A stretch of 64,000 nucleotides of DNA from Verrucomicrobiota bacterium (GTDB taxonomy: Bacteria > Verrucomicrobiota > Verrucomicrobiia > Limisphaerales > PALSA-1396). The stretch covers positions 123,086 to 187,085 of the forward strand of contig JACQFP010000006.1 of NCBI GenBank assembly GCA_016200005.1, written 5' to 3'. The translations under genes were made by a program, and so were the position numbers. Shown one piece after another: positions 1 through 8,495 of this stretch (its first letter is position 1; the number at the start of each line of letters is the position of its first letter). The notes under the pieces were generated by a model. It did no database searches. It saw nothing but the letters and a program-made list of their open reading frames with translations, and had not been told where the DNA came from.

Positions 1-1
1 G

Positions 2-775
2 ACTGCTTTTTATGATACCAACTGCACCATCTTTCTGAGCACGAATACATTCCTGAACGGCTACGCGCGCAAAGCCCACCCGTATGATTTTCGGAGCGCG
101 CGCTACGTTTTTGCCGGCGCGGAACAATTGCAGGAAGCCACCGCCACCACTTGGGCGCAACGCTTCGGCGTGCGCATCCTCGAAGGTTACGGCGCGACGG
201 AATGTTCGCCCGGCATCAGCGTCAACACTCCACTCGCGCCCAAATACGGTTCCGTCGGACGTCTCATGCCGGGAATGGAATTCAAGCTCGAGCCCGTCGA
301 AGGCGTGGAGGAGGGCGGACGGTTGTTTGTGCGTGGCCCGAACATCATGCGCGGTTACCTGAACGCCGAAGCCAACGCCCAATTCAAGGCCCTCGGCGGC
401 TGGTATGACACTGGCGACATCGTGAGCGTGGATGCCGACGGTTACCTGCACATTCGCGGTCGCCTGAAACGTTTTGCTAAGGTCAGTGGCGAAATGGTGA
501 GCCTGGCCGCCGTCGAGGACGCGCTGGCCGGCGCGTTTCCACAATTCGGCTTGCGCGGTCAGGTCGCCATCGTGGCGCGGCCGGACGAACACAAGGGCGA
601 AGTGCTCATCGCTGTCACCAACGAACCAAAGTTGCAACTCGAAGACATCCGCGCGGCGATCAAAGCCAAAGGGCTGACGAATCTCTGCGTGCCACGTGAG
701 GTGAAAGTAGTCCGCGAAATTCCAAAACTGGGAACGGGCAAGGTAGATCATCGCGAACTGGCGAAAATGATTTAG
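2..775 (+). CDS. Acyl-ACP synthetase / AMP-binding ligase, C-terminal part (5' end outside window)
   Basis: This frame is open from the first bases, so the N-terminal part lies outside the window. The visible 257 residues are the C-terminal half of an ANL-superfamily enzyme that adenylates a fatty acid and passes it to a thiol carrier. Motif A5 reads EGYGATECSP, the hinge motif YDTGDIVSVDADGYLHIRGR is complete, and the end has the typical lysine motif PKLGTGKVDHREL. The overall pattern resembles the acyl-ACP synthetase domain of Aas proteins rather than an acetyl-CoA synthetase. The following hydrolase gene starts 16 bases after its stop, so the two are probably co-transcribed. The substrate cannot be told from the sequence. 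Confidence 0.85.
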   Translation, partial: TAFYDTNCTIFLSTNTFLNGYARKAHPYDFRSARYVFAGAEQLQEATATTWAQRFGVRILEGYGATECSPGISVNTPLAPKYGSVGRLMPGMEFKLEPVEGVEEGGRLFVRGPNIMRGYLNAEANAQFKALGGWYDTGDIVSVDADGYLHIRGRLKRFAKVSGEMVSLAAVEDALAGAFPQFGLRGQVAIVARPDEHKGEVLIAVTNEPKLQLEDIRAAIKAKGLTNLCVPREVKVVREIPKLGTGKVDHRELAKMI

Positions 776-791
776 CTTGAGAGCGAACGGC

Positions 792-1631
792 ATGAACAAA
801 GACGTTGAACAACTCCAACTCCGCATTCACGGCGACGCCTCATTGCCGACGTTGGTGTATTTGCCGGGCACGCACGGCGACTGGACGCTGGTCACCAGTT
901 TTCGATTGGCGATGGCGAAGCGCGTTCGCTTCGTGGAATTCACCTACCCGCGCACGGTGACCTGGTCACTCGACGATTACGCGGCGGCGGTTGAAGCCGA
1001 GTTGCTCGCCAACGGAATCCAGCGCGGCTGGTTGCTCGGTGAATCGTTCAGCTCAATCGTTGCCTGGGCAATGATCGGTAGAAATTCCGGCGGCGAGAAT
1101 CGATTCCAAATCAAAGGATTGATTTTGACCAACGGTTTCGTGCGACATCCTCTGCCTTGGGGCGCGCGGTTGGCGAAGAGATTTTGCGCCGGTGTCTCAC
1201 TGACCTGGCTGACTCGCTTCCTCTACCTCTACGCCAAGTACGCGCGATTCCGTCATCGCCATGCGCCCGAAACCATGGCCAGCATCAAGGAGTTCATCGC
1301 CCGCCGCACCGATCTGGACCGTTGCGCCGCCGCGCATCGGCTGGGCTTGATTGCCGAAAATGATTTGCGCGACGTTGCTCGCCGGACACATTTACCCGTG
1401 TATTACCTGGCGGGAATGGTCGATCCGATCGTGCCGTGGTATCACGCCCGGTGGTGGCTGCGACGAAATTGTCCGGGCTATCGCGGTGGCAAAACCGTCT
1501 GGCGCGCGGACCACAACGTTCTCGGCACCGCGCCAAAAACATCCGCCAACCAGGTTGTGAGTTGGCTGAACGAAACGCGCGAACCATCTCCAATAACGCA
1601 AACCTCAACGCCGGTCGCCGCAAGAAGCTGA
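792..1631 (+). CDS. Alpha/beta hydrolase
   Basis: Predicted soluble alpha/beta hydrolase of 279 residues. The nucleophile elbow is GESFSS near residue 86, following the strand WLLGE. A late segment, YYLAGMVDPIVPW, supplies the likely acid residue, and ADHNVLG the likely catalytic His. An oxyanion region near YLPGTHGDW is also visible. A TTG 15 bases upstream is in frame, but the ATG at 792 gives a cleaner N-terminus. It follows the acyl-ACP synthetase closely, so a role on an acyl ester or thioester is a reasonable guess. The last residues are polar and low in structure. Substrate unknown. Confidence 0.8.
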   Translation: MNKDVEQLQLRIHGDASLPTLVYLPGTHGDWTLVTSFRLAMAKRVRFVEFTYPRTVTWSLDDYAAAVEAELLANGIQRGWLLGESFSSIVAWAMIGRNSGGENRFQIKGLILTNGFVRHPLPWGARLAKRFCAGVSLTWLTRFLYLYAKYARFRHRHAPETMASIKEFIARRTDLDRCAAAHRLGLIAENDLRDVARRTHLPVYYLAGMVDPIVPWYHARWWLRRNCPGYRGGKTVWRADHNVLGTAPKTSANQVVSWLNETREPSPITQTSTPVAARS

Positions 1632-1679
1632 TTGTCGCCAGGAAGAAAGCCGCTATAATGTTAATTATGCAGTTGAACA

Positions 1680-1730
1680 CGCCCCTCACCCCGGCCCTCT
1701 CCCCGTCCGACGGGGAGATGGTGAGGGGCG
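1680..1730. repeat. Intergenic palindromic hairpin element
   Basis: Two nested inverted repeats. The outer arms are CGCCCCTCACC (1680-1690) and GGTGAGGGGCG (1720-1730). The inner arms are CTCCCCGTC (1699-1707) and GACGGGGAG (1709-1717). It lies between two + strand genes and has no T-tract, so it looks like a REP-like element rather than a classical terminator. Confidence 0.7.
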
Positions 1731-1776
1731 CGTCCAGTTGCATCGTTAAGGACAATGCCGCCCGACAAAGGACTTT

Positions 1777-2058
1777 ATGACACGCCAGCAAATTCTTGAT
1801 CTCTACTTCATGGACGCCCGTCACAAGCTCATCGATCTCGCGGCCTTCATGGACCGCGTTGAACGCGCCGAAGGAGACGACGATTTTCGCTTCAAAGCCT
1901 TTCGCGAAGCATTGAAAGAGCTTGGTCAGAACAATCATGAGAAAGCCAAGCAAGTCTTGCTGACGTTCAGTGATCCGACGACGAAACCGATAGCTGCAGC
2001 GGCGAGCAAAGGAGCGGTAGGCGCGTGGCCCGGAAGAGTTGAGAGGAATTTGAGTTGA
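1777..2058 (+). CDS. Small hypothetical protein
   Basis: A 93-residue predicted soluble protein of unknown function. Residues 1-65 are rich in charged helix-forming residues (MTRQQILDLYFMDARHKLID, then AFMDRVERAEGDDDF) and look like genuine coding sequence. The last 25 residues are Ala/Gly-rich and run into the TTGAGAG-type repeat upstream of the next gene, so the original C-terminus may have been altered by repeat sequence. It begins soon after the hairpin at 1680-1730. I do not recognise a named family. Confidence 0.6.
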   Translation: MTRQQILDLYFMDARHKLIDLAAFMDRVERAEGDDDFRFKAFREALKELGQNNHEKAKQVLLTFSDPTTKPIAAAASKGAVGAWPGRVERNLS

Positions 2059-2468
2059 GAGTTGAGAGAAAAAACAACCATTGGAGGAACAATGTTCAAC
2101 TTTGAGAAGTTAGAGGTTTGGCAGAATGCAATTGATTTTGCGGATTTTGTTTATCGAGTCACGCGCGCGTTTCCCGACGACGAACGGTTTGGGTTGACCA
2201 ATCAAATGCGGCGGGCCGCCGTCTCCATTTCGTCGAACATCGCGGAAGGAACGTCGCGACATTCGCGTGATGATTACTCCCGATTTTTGGAAATCGCGAC
2301 GGGTTCAGTCTTCGAAGTCGTCTCGCAATCTTTCATAGCTCGCAAACAAAGTTATTTGTCTGAAGATGACCGTCAGCGTCTTTACACTGCGGCTGAGGAA
2401 CAAAGCAAGATGTTGAGCGGCTTGCGCCGGTCGCTTGGCTTCGCGTAACTCTCAACTCTCAACTCAAA
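2049..2468. repeat. 20-bp perfect inverted repeat flanking the S23-type gene
   Basis: The left arm at 2049-2068 reads TTTGAGTTGAGAGTTGAGAG. The right arm at 2449-2468 is its exact reverse complement. Each arm contains two copies of the heptamer GTTGAGA. The arms enclose only the four-helix-bundle gene at 2092-2448, giving a compact 420-bp unit. No target duplication was obvious to me. Confidence 0.8.
2092..2448 (+). CDS. Four helix bundle protein (23S rRNA intervening-sequence / S23 family)
   Basis: A 118-residue protein of the S23 or IVP family, first found inside intervening sequences of 23S rRNA genes and now known as free-standing genes in many genomes. Signature segments are FEKLEVWQNAIDFADFVY at the N-terminus, the turn FGLTNQMRRAAVSISSNIAEG, and a final helix ending LSGLRRSLGFA. 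The ATG at 2092 is preceded by GGAGGAAC, an excellent ribosome site, so I prefer it over an upstream in-frame start at 2062. The gene is tightly bracketed by inverted repeats. The molecular role of the family is not established; oligomeric nucleic-acid binding has been suggested. Confidence 0.88.
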   Translation: MFNFEKLEVWQNAIDFADFVYRVTRAFPDDERFGLTNQMRRAAVSISSNIAEGTSRHSRDDYSRFLEIATGSVFEVVSQSFIARKQSYLSEDDRQRLYTAAEEQSKMLSGLRRSLGFA

Positions 2469-2484
2469 CTACTCTCAACTCGTC

Positions 2485-3297
2485 ATGCGCTACATCGAAC
2501 CTCACGCCCACATGGTCAGCCGCGTTACGGATGATTACGTCCGCATGGTGACGGCGGGGTGCGCGGCGATTTGTGAACCGGCGTTCTGGGCGGGATTCGA
2601 CCGCAGTTCAGTGGACGGTTTCTACGATTACTTCTGTCAGCTTACCGAGCATGAACCGAAGCGCGCTGCCAAATTCGGTCTGCCGCATTTCTGCTGGCTC
2701 TGCATCAACCCAAAGGAATCCGAAGACCTCAAGCTCGCTAACGATGTGATCGCCATCATTCCGAAATTTCTCGACCGACCCAACGTCCTGGGCATCGGCG
2801 AAATCGGCTTGAACAAAAACAGCCGGAACGAGATGAAGGTGTTGGAGAAGCATGTCGATCTCGCCGCCAAACACGACCAACTCATTCTCGTCCACACGCC
2901 GCACCTCGAAGATAAATTGAAAGGCACGCGGCTCATCGTGGATTTGATCAAGGGCGACAAGCGCATCAAGCCGGAGCGCGTTATCATCGATCACGTTGAG
3001 GAACACACGGTGAAGATGGTGCTCGATGCCGGGATGTGGGCAGGCATGACGCTTTATCCCGAATCAAAATGTTCCCCGGCGCGTGCCATCGACATGGTGG
3101 AGGTTTACGGTAACCAACGCATCTGGATGAACAGCGCCTGCGATTGGGGCGTGAGTGATCCGCTGGCCGTGCCCAAAACCGCGCTGGAAATGCGCAAGCG
3201 AGGCCACAGCTCTGAGGCTATCGATAAGTTGATTTATCAGAACCCGCTGAAGTTTCTCAGCCAGTGCGCGAAATTCAAGCTTCCGGCAGGAGGATGA
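2485..3297 (+). CDS. TatD-family metal-dependent hydrolase
   Basis: A 270-residue TIM-barrel hydrolase of the amidohydrolase superfamily. The N-terminal metal motif is PHAHM (residues 6-10). Further expected ligands are GIGEIGLNKNS (Glu), LVHTPH (His), VIIDHVEEH (His) and NSACDWG (Asp). The start MRYIEPHAHMVSRVTDDY closely recalls the TatD-like protein of Ebo metabolite-export clusters. No other ebo gene is visible here, so this specific link is uncertain. The family includes 3'-5' exonucleases and deacylases. It is on the same strand as the S23 gene, 16 bases after the inverted repeat. Confidence 0.8.
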   Translation: MRYIEPHAHMVSRVTDDYVRMVTAGCAAICEPAFWAGFDRSSVDGFYDYFCQLTEHEPKRAAKFGLPHFCWLCINPKESEDLKLANDVIAIIPKFLDRPNVLGIGEIGLNKNSRNEMKVLEKHVDLAAKHDQLILVHTPHLEDKLKGTRLIVDLIKGDKRIKPERVIIDHVEEHTVKMVLDAGMWAGMTLYPESKCSPARAIDMVEVYGNQRIWMNSACDWGVSDPLAVPKTALEMRKRGHSSEAIDKLIYQNPLKFLSQCAKFKLPAGG

Positions 3298-3322
3298 ACG
3301 ACTAAAAGTAAAGCATCTGCCG

Positions 3323-3619
3323 TCAGGCGACATCTCCCTTACGTTTATTCTGCACCTCCTTTATCCGATCGTCCAAGCCTTGCTTCCATTCCAGTGCCAA
3401 GGCGAAGCCAATCAATCCGAAAAGCGGAACAGGCCACCCGTAGTAGATGGCTACCGCCAGGCCCACCGCCGCCAAAGGTTCAGTGTTTACCCTGCTATAA
3501 AATAAGAAGCCCAACACGGCAGCCGAGACGGGCAGCACCGCAGCAGCTAAGCACGTCCACATGAGGATCCTTGCGGCGAGTCGCTTCCGCAACAGTGTCT
3601 GTATTGGCTTTGTCGTCAT
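3323..3619 (-). CDS. Small two-helix membrane protein, hypothetical
   Basis: A 98-residue protein with two predicted membrane helices: ILMWTCLAAAVLPVSAAVLG near residues 18-40, and a second segment rich in Ala, Leu and Gly near 50-78. It has a basic N-terminus and a charged C-terminus ending KRKGDVA. A TTG 12 bases upstream could also serve as start. It is convergent with the TatD gene (26 bases apart) and lies downstream of ftsZ on the same strand, about 160 bases away. No family recognised. Confidence 0.6.
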   Translation of the reverse strand: MTTKPIQTLLRKRLAARILMWTCLAAAVLPVSAAVLGFLFYSRVNTEPLAAVGLAVAIYYGWPVPLFGLIGFALALEWKQGLDDRIKEVQNKRKGDVA

Positions 3620-3788
3620 GAGCGCAACCAATTGTTAGTCAGAACTCTGTCATTTGTGCCGGAAATATTTTGTTGCAAGAGAACGCTGCCCGGCTACGGA
3701 CTACTCGGTTGGTATAATCTTGTTCGGGTCATATTCCAAATTCCGTGAGCCAGAGGGATTTGTCAAGGCTTCCACGTTACACGCATTT

Positions 3789-5183
3789 TTAGTTCAACGC
3801 CACGCCGCGGCGGATGTAGGTCGGCACGTCGAGGTCTTCGCCTTTGTGAATGGTCGGTTCACTCTTGTCAAAGCGGCCCTTGGAAATGATTTCCAACGAC
3901 AACTGGCCCTGCCGCATCCGGGATGATTTCTTTCGCTGCCGTCCAAGAGTGGTCGCCTGTTGTTCCAGAAGTTGCTCCCGTTTTTCCGAGGTCAATTCCG
4001 GCGGCGGCGCCACGAAACGCGAAGCGGGCCGGCCAGTCAACGATGGAGAGAGAAACTGCGATTCCAAGCCCGGCCGGTTCTTTGAAGGGGCTGGGGTTCT
4101 TTCGTCGGCTTCGACATCATCGGTTGCGGCCGGCGACTTTTCCGGCAGACTTGGGCGCGTGGCAACGACCGTCACGGACAAACGGTCTTTGAACGCCGGG
4201 TCCACGGCGGCGCCCATGATGACTTGAGCGTTTTCACATTGCCGGTTGATCTGTTCCATGACGCGGTTGACTTCGGCCATCGTCAGGTCCGGCCCGCCCA
4301 TCAGACTCACGAGCACCGCCTCGGCTTCGTTCAACATCTGGCCGCCTTCGAACATCGGATGCGCCAGCATTTTTTCCATCACCTCACGCGAGCGGTTGGC
4401 GCCCATCGCTTCAGCGGCGGCGAAGGAACTTTCCGTATGCCGTCCGCGCAGCACCGCGCAAAGGTCGGCGAAATGAATGTCGATGAGTCCGGTTCGGGTC
4501 AGCAGTTGCCAGATACCACGCACGCCGTCGGCCAGCAAATCATTGGTGATTTTGAAGGTGTCGATCAAACTGGTGTTCTCATCGATCAACTTGAAGACTT
4601 TTTGGTTGGGCAGACAAATCACGCCGTCCGCCGCGGCCTTGAGCTGCTCAAGTCCTTCCTGCGCCTGGCGCTGGCGCCGGACGCCTTCGCAGTCAAATGG
4701 CAACGTCACGAAACCGAGCACCAGCGCACCGGCTTCCTTGGCGACCTTCGCCGCGACGGGCGCGGCACCAGTTGCCGTTCCGCCTCCCAAACCTGCCACG
4801 ATAAACACAACGTCGGTTTTTTCACACAGCGCTTTCAATTCCGGCAGATGTTCCTCCGCCGCAGCGCGGCCGAGGTCTGGGTCGCCGCCTGTGCCAAGTC
4901 CCCGCAGGAGTTTGGACTCAAGACGCAGTTTCTGGGTCGCCGACGAATTCTCCAACGACTCGGCGTCGGTGTTGAAGACGGCGAATGAGACCTCCGAGAA
5001 GCCGCTCTTGATCATCTGTTCGACCATGTTGCCGCCAGCGCCACCCACGCCGAACACTTTTATGGAAATGTTCTTCCTGGACTTGGCCTCCGGTATCGTT
5101 GTGGACGCCGGCACCTTGGTCAGCGCCTGGTTAGCTTTGCCCGCCGGGAGGTTCGGCGTTTTATCTTGTGAATTGGGTTTCAT
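3789..5183 (-). CDS. ftsZ: Cell division protein FtsZ
   Basis: Tubulin-like GTPase that forms the division ring at mid-cell; 464 residues. The N-terminal 38 residues are a polar extension. The nucleotide site follows: GVGGAGGN near 45-52 and the tubulin signature GGGTATG at 133-139 (Ala replaces the usual Gly at the fifth position). The Pro-rich linker (about 350-450) leads to a C-terminal peptide DLDVPTYIRR, which matches the conserved tail that binds FtsA. A TTG 18 bases upstream is in frame, but the ATG at 5183 is the better start. It is the last gene of the dcw cluster, 26 bases after ftsA. Confidence 0.97.
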   Translation of the reverse strand: MKPNSQDKTPNLPAGKANQALTKVPASTTIPEAKSRKNISIKVFGVGGAGGNMVEQMIKSGFSEVSFAVFNTDAESLENSSATQKLRLESKLLRGLGTGGDPDLGRAAAEEHLPELKALCEKTDVVFIVAGLGGGTATGAAPVAAKVAKEAGALVLGFVTLPFDCEGVRRQRQAQEGLEQLKAAADGVICLPNQKVFKLIDENTSLIDTFKITNDLLADGVRGIWQLLTRTGLIDIHFADLCAVLRGRHTESSFAAAEAMGANRSREVMEKMLAHPMFEGGQMLNEAEAVLVSLMGGPDLTMAEVNRVMEQINRQCENAQVIMGAAVDPAFKDRLSVTVVATRPSLPEKSPAATDDVEADERTPAPSKNRPGLESQFLSPSLTGRPASRFVAPPPELTSEKREQLLEQQATTLGRQRKKSSRMRQGQLSLEIISKGRFDKSEPTIHKGEDLDVPTYIRRGVALN

Positions 5184-5209
5184 AGGCAGTCGCTTTTTCA
5201 ATTGCTTGG

Positions 5210-6499
5210 TCAGCCGAGCCGGAAGATTTGACTGAGCGTGGTTTTGATTCCGTCAGTCAGGGAAGCGCGGCCCGACTTCTTTTGATGCTGAATAAATGAA
5301 CCATACTTGACCAAGCCAATGGCCGTGGCGAACTCCGGCTGGTCGAGGGCCGACTTGAGGCCGCTGATGGAACTGGCCTTGCCGAGCGAGACGGGCAACT
5401 CGAAAACTTTTTCGCCAAGCTTTTCAATTTGCGGAATGCGCGACCCGCCGCCGCAGACGAAAATGCCGGAGCGCAAATAATCCAGCAGCCCCGCCTGCTC
5501 CAGGTCCTGCCCGATGAGTTGGAAGATTTCCTCCAGACGCAGCGACATGATCCGGCGCAAGTGCTCCAGGTTGATGGTTTTCAAAGTGAGGCCCAGTTCA
5601 TTGGAAAGGGTGATGGTCTTGCCTTTGATGCTCTCGGCCTGTGGAGTAACGCCCGCGCCCAGTGCAGCGCGCCCCGAAACGCTTACTCCACAGGCCGAGT
5701 CGAGCAGGGCGGCACCGTGTTCGATCTTGAGTTGTTCCGCCCGCCCCAACGGCACTTTCAATCCGTAAGCAAGGTCGTTCGAGACGTGATCGCCGCCGAT
5801 GGCCAGCACGCCGGTGTGTTTGATGGTGCCGTCGGCGTAAACCGCATAATCCGTCGTGCCACCGCCGATGTCGATCACCAGCGCGCCCAGTTCCTTTTGC
5901 TCCGGCGTGAGCAGCGCCAACGCGGACGCCAGGCCGTTGAAGACGATTGCCTCCACTTCGAGTTGCAGACTCTTGACCGTGCGAATTGGATTTTGCAGCC
6001 GATTGAAATTGCCGTGAACCACGTGGACGTCCACTTCCACCCGCGCGCCGAACATGCCGACCGGATTTTCAATGCCATCCTGGCCGTCCACGAGAAAATG
6101 CTGGCGGATGGCGTGTACGACATGGTTTTGCGCCGGCAGATTAATGGCCTTGGCGTTCTTGATGACATCTTGAACATCTTCCTCTGCAATCTCGCGGTCC
6201 GCCGAAACCACCGGATGAACCCCGCGATTGTTAAAGCCGCGAATGTGTCCGCCGGTGACGCCGAGGTACACGCTGCGAATCTCCACGTCGGCCATCTGCT
6301 CGGCTTCGACGATGGCGTTGCGCACGTCCTCTTCGGCGAGCGGGGCATCGGCGATCTCGCCTTTACGCACGCCGCGGGAGCGCGACTGTCCCAGGCCGAT
6401 GAGATTCACCGCGCCGGCGGCGTTGATTTCACCCACCGCGGCGCATATTTTGGACGTGCCGATTTCCAGGCCGACAATAAGGGAGGCAGGTTCAAACAT
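5210..6499 (-). CDS. ftsA: Cell division protein FtsA (with in-frame palindromic insertion)
   Basis: Actin-like ATPase that tethers FtsZ to the membrane; 429 residues. It starts MFEPASLIVGLEIGTSKICA, a typical phosphate-1 motif. DIGGGTTDYAVY is the phosphate-2 loop and GIFVCGGGSRI the adenosine motif. The C-terminus is short and basic/hydrophobic. The ATG at 6499 overlaps the ftsQ stop by 8 bases, which points to translational coupling. Residues about 267-289 (SACGVSVSG through TPQAE) are encoded by a 67-bp palindromic element at 5633-5699 and look like an extra loop compared with other FtsA proteins. Confidence 0.95.
   Translation of the reverse strand: MFEPASLIVGLEIGTSKICAAVGEINAAGAVNLIGLGQSRSRGVRKGEIADAPLAEEDVRNAIVEAEQMADVEIRSVYLGVTGGHIRGFNNRGVHPVVSADREIAEEDVQDVIKNAKAINLPAQNHVVHAIRQHFLVDGQDGIENPVGMFGARVEVDVHVVHGNFNRLQNPIRTVKSLQLEVEAIVFNGLASALALLTPEQKELGALVIDIGGGTTDYAVYADGTIKHTGVLAIGGDHVSNDLAYGLKVPLGRAEQLKIEHGAALLDSACGVSVSGRAALGAGVTPQAESIKGKTITLSNELGLTLKTINLEHLRRIMSLRLEEIFQLIGQDLEQAGLLDYLRSGIFVCGGGSRIPQIEKLGEKVFELPVSLGKASSISGLKSALDQPEFATAIGLVKYGSFIQHQKKSGRASLTDGIKTTLSQIFRLG
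5633..5699. repeat. 67-bp palindromic element inside ftsA
   Basis: Perfect 17-bp inverted arms, CTCGGCCTGTGGAGTAA (5633-5649) and TTACTCCACAGGCCGAG (5683-5699), are separated by 33 bp. The reading frame of ftsA stays open through it. A second element with the same arm and spacer lengths and similar arms lies in the intergenic region at 12956-13022, so this looks like a dispersed palindromic repeat. Confidence 0.8.
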
Positions 6500-7454
6500 T
6501 TTTTTTCCTGTTGCGTTGAAGGTTGATCTTCTTGGGAATGACCGACGGCGCGGTGCCGGCCTGCATAAAACGAACGGGGATGTTGCTGGCGACTGAGAGA
6601 TCGATGCTGGCGATGGCGACGCCGTTGGTCTGGCCCAGTTCATACACCGCGCGCCACCGGCGCAATTGGCGATCCAGTTCGTGCGTCGGGAACGTGACTT
6701 CGCTGCCCTGCCCCGTGGTGACCTGCAGAATCTCCGGCGCAGACAAATCGATCCGCCGCAAATCCACCAGTCCGGCCATCGGCGAACGCTCAAACTGGTC
6801 GATCAACTGCAACGCCGCGCGCGCCTGCGGGGATTCAATCCGCTTGCCGGGAAGCAATTCACCCGGCGCAATGCCCATGAGCGTGGGCAACAATTGGTCC
6901 GCTTGCGTGGTGGGTGCGGCCCGTTGCCGTCGCTCCAACGGCAGCATGACGTAACCTTCCACGTCGAGTTGAAGCACCGTCATTTCATATCCACCCTTTG
7001 CGCCGGGTCGCGGCACAAAAACCTGCGCCACCGGCTCGCGTTCCACGACGCGCAGTTTCAAGGTATGAGGCAACACGCGCTCCGCCGCCACCGATTGAAT
7101 CAGGGAATTCAATTCCAAATCCCGTTTGACCCGCGCCAGATCCAACGCCACCAAGTTGTCGCCCAGCTTGACACCCGCCCACCGGCGTAATTGATCGCGC
7201 GCAATTACTCCGTCGGTTTGCACGTCGATTTCCCGGATGGCAAAGGCGTTGTTTTCGTACACCAGCCGGTCGAGCGCCCAATCACCCGTGCGCCAAAGCA
7301 GGTAAAGTCCGAAAACCGTGCCGAAGCAGACGCCCAATGCAATGGCGCTGAAACGCACGCGCGCGGCGCGGACCTGTCTGGAGCGCAGTTTAACGGAGAG
7401 TACATGTCCGCGACTCAACCGCCGATTTTTCGGTTTTCGTTTGAACCAACTCAT
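6492..7454 (-). CDS. ftsQ: Cell division protein FtsQ / POTRA-domain protein
   Basis: A 320-residue bitopic divisome protein. A basic cytoplasmic head (MSWFKRKPKNRRLSRG) is followed by one membrane helix around residues 35-55 (IALGVCFGTVFGLYLLW). A POTRA domain begins AIREIDVQTDGVIARDQLR, and an FtsQ domain includes LRVVEREPVAQVF. The ATG at 7454 overlaps the ddl stop as ATGA, and the gene end overlaps ftsA, so ddl-ftsQ-ftsA are likely translated in a coupled way. In other bacteria FtsQ links FtsB/FtsL to the early ring. Confidence 0.93.
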   Translation of the reverse strand: MSWFKRKPKNRRLSRGHVLSVKLRSRQVRAARVRFSAIALGVCFGTVFGLYLLWRTGDWALDRLVYENNAFAIREIDVQTDGVIARDQLRRWAGVKLGDNLVALDLARVKRDLELNSLIQSVAAERVLPHTLKLRVVEREPVAQVFVPRPGAKGGYEMTVLQLDVEGYVMLPLERRQRAAPTTQADQLLPTLMGIAPGELLPGKRIESPQARAALQLIDQFERSPMAGLVDLRRIDLSAPEILQVTTGQGSEVTFPTHELDRQLRRWRAVYELGQTNGVAIASIDLSVASNIPVRFMQAGTAPSVIPKKINLQRNRKKNV

Positions 7455-8380
7455 TCTTGTTTTGTTTTGGATTTCTTTGCGGCACGTCGAAGCGCCAGAT
7501 TGACCATGCTCTGGCATAACTTCGGATAAGTGATGCCCGCCGCCGCCGCCGCCTTCGGCAGGAGACTGGTCTCTGTCATGCCGGGCAGCGTGTTGACCTC
7601 CAACACCACCGGTTGGCCCTCGGAAGTGACCATCACGTCCACCCGCGCGTAATCACGACCGCCGATGACCTTGAACGCTTCAAGCCCCGCCGTTTGAATC
7701 CGCACGGTCGTCGCCTCATCAAACGGCGCGGGACAGAAATATTCCGTCGTGCCGACGGTGTATTTGTTGTGGTAATCGTAAACACCGGTCTTGGGACGGA
7801 CTTCTACAATCGGCAACGCTTTGCCCGCCAGAATGCCGACGGTGGTTTCACGCCCGGAGATTTTTTCCTCCATCAAGACTTCGGAATCATGCCGCAACGC
7901 CTCCGCGAGCGCGCGCGCCCAATCCTCGACTCGCTCCACGAATTGCAAGCCAACGCTGGAACCCTGCCGCACCGGTTTGAGCACCACTGGTGGCTGCCAG
8001 CCCACGGGCCAGGGCGACTTCGGCGCATCAATCACGGTAAACCGCGCCGTTGGCACCCCAGCCGCGACGCAACGTTGCTTGGTCAAATTCTTGTCGAAGG
8101 CCAGCCGGCTGGCTTCGACACCGCAGCCGGTATAAGGCACGTTCAATTCCTCCAGCCGTTGCTGCACGGAGCCGTCCTCGCCGTAAGTGCCGTGCAACGC
8201 GAGGAAAACCACATCCGTGCCAGCCGGCAACGACCACGAACCGTTCTGCGGATCAAGTTCATGGACGGTGTGTCCGAGCGAGCGCAACGCCTTCGCTGCT
8301 TCGGCGCCGGAACGCAATGAGACTTCGCGTTCGGAACCCGGTCCGCCCAGCATGACTGTGATATTCAGTTTTGCGGCCAT
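7451..8380 (-). CDS. ddl: D-alanine--D-alanine ligase
   Basis: ATP-grasp ligase that makes the D-Ala-D-Ala dipeptide for peptidoglycan; 309 residues, the normal length. Motifs are MLGGPGSEREVSLRSG at the N-terminus, ALHGTYGEDGSVQ, the ATP-binding KPVRQGSSVG, and the metal and product end EVNTLPGMTETSLLP. The ATG at 8380 gives the standard N-terminus; the frame stays open further upstream through repeat sequence, but that part is not homologous. Octamer arrays sit directly upstream of the start. The gene feeds MurF, encoded in the same cluster. Confidence 0.96.
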   Translation of the reverse strand: MAAKLNITVMLGGPGSEREVSLRSGAEAAKALRSLGHTVHELDPQNGSWSLPAGTDVVFLALHGTYGEDGSVQQRLEELNVPYTGCGVEASRLAFDKNLTKQRCVAAGVPTARFTVIDAPKSPWPVGWQPPVVLKPVRQGSSVGLQFVERVEDWARALAEALRHDSEVLMEEKISGRETTVGILAGKALPIVEVRPKTGVYDYHNKYTVGTTEYFCPAPFDEATTVRIQTAGLEAFKVIGGRDYARVDVMVTSEGQPVVLEVNTLPGMTETSLLPKAAAAAGITYPKLCQSMVNLALRRAAKKSKTKQE

Positions 8381-8395
8381 TGGTTCAAGACAGAC

Positions 8396-8492
8396 AAACA
8401 TCCAAACACCCAAGTACCCAAGCACCCAAATACCACAACAAGCGGTGACAATTGGAAGTTGGGTATTTGGGTCATTGGGTATTTTGGTATTT
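8396..8492. repeat. Inverted pair of octamer arrays between murB and ddl
   Basis: Left array at 8396-8435: five 8-bp units (AAACATCC, AAACACCC, AAGTACCC, AAGCACCC, AAATACCA). Right array at 8461-8492: four units (GGGTATTT, GGGTCATT, GGGTATTT, TGGTATTT). The two arrays are roughly complementary, so the 97-bp block could fold back on itself. It fills the gap between murB and ddl. Confidence 0.8.
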
Positions 8493-8495
8493 GAT

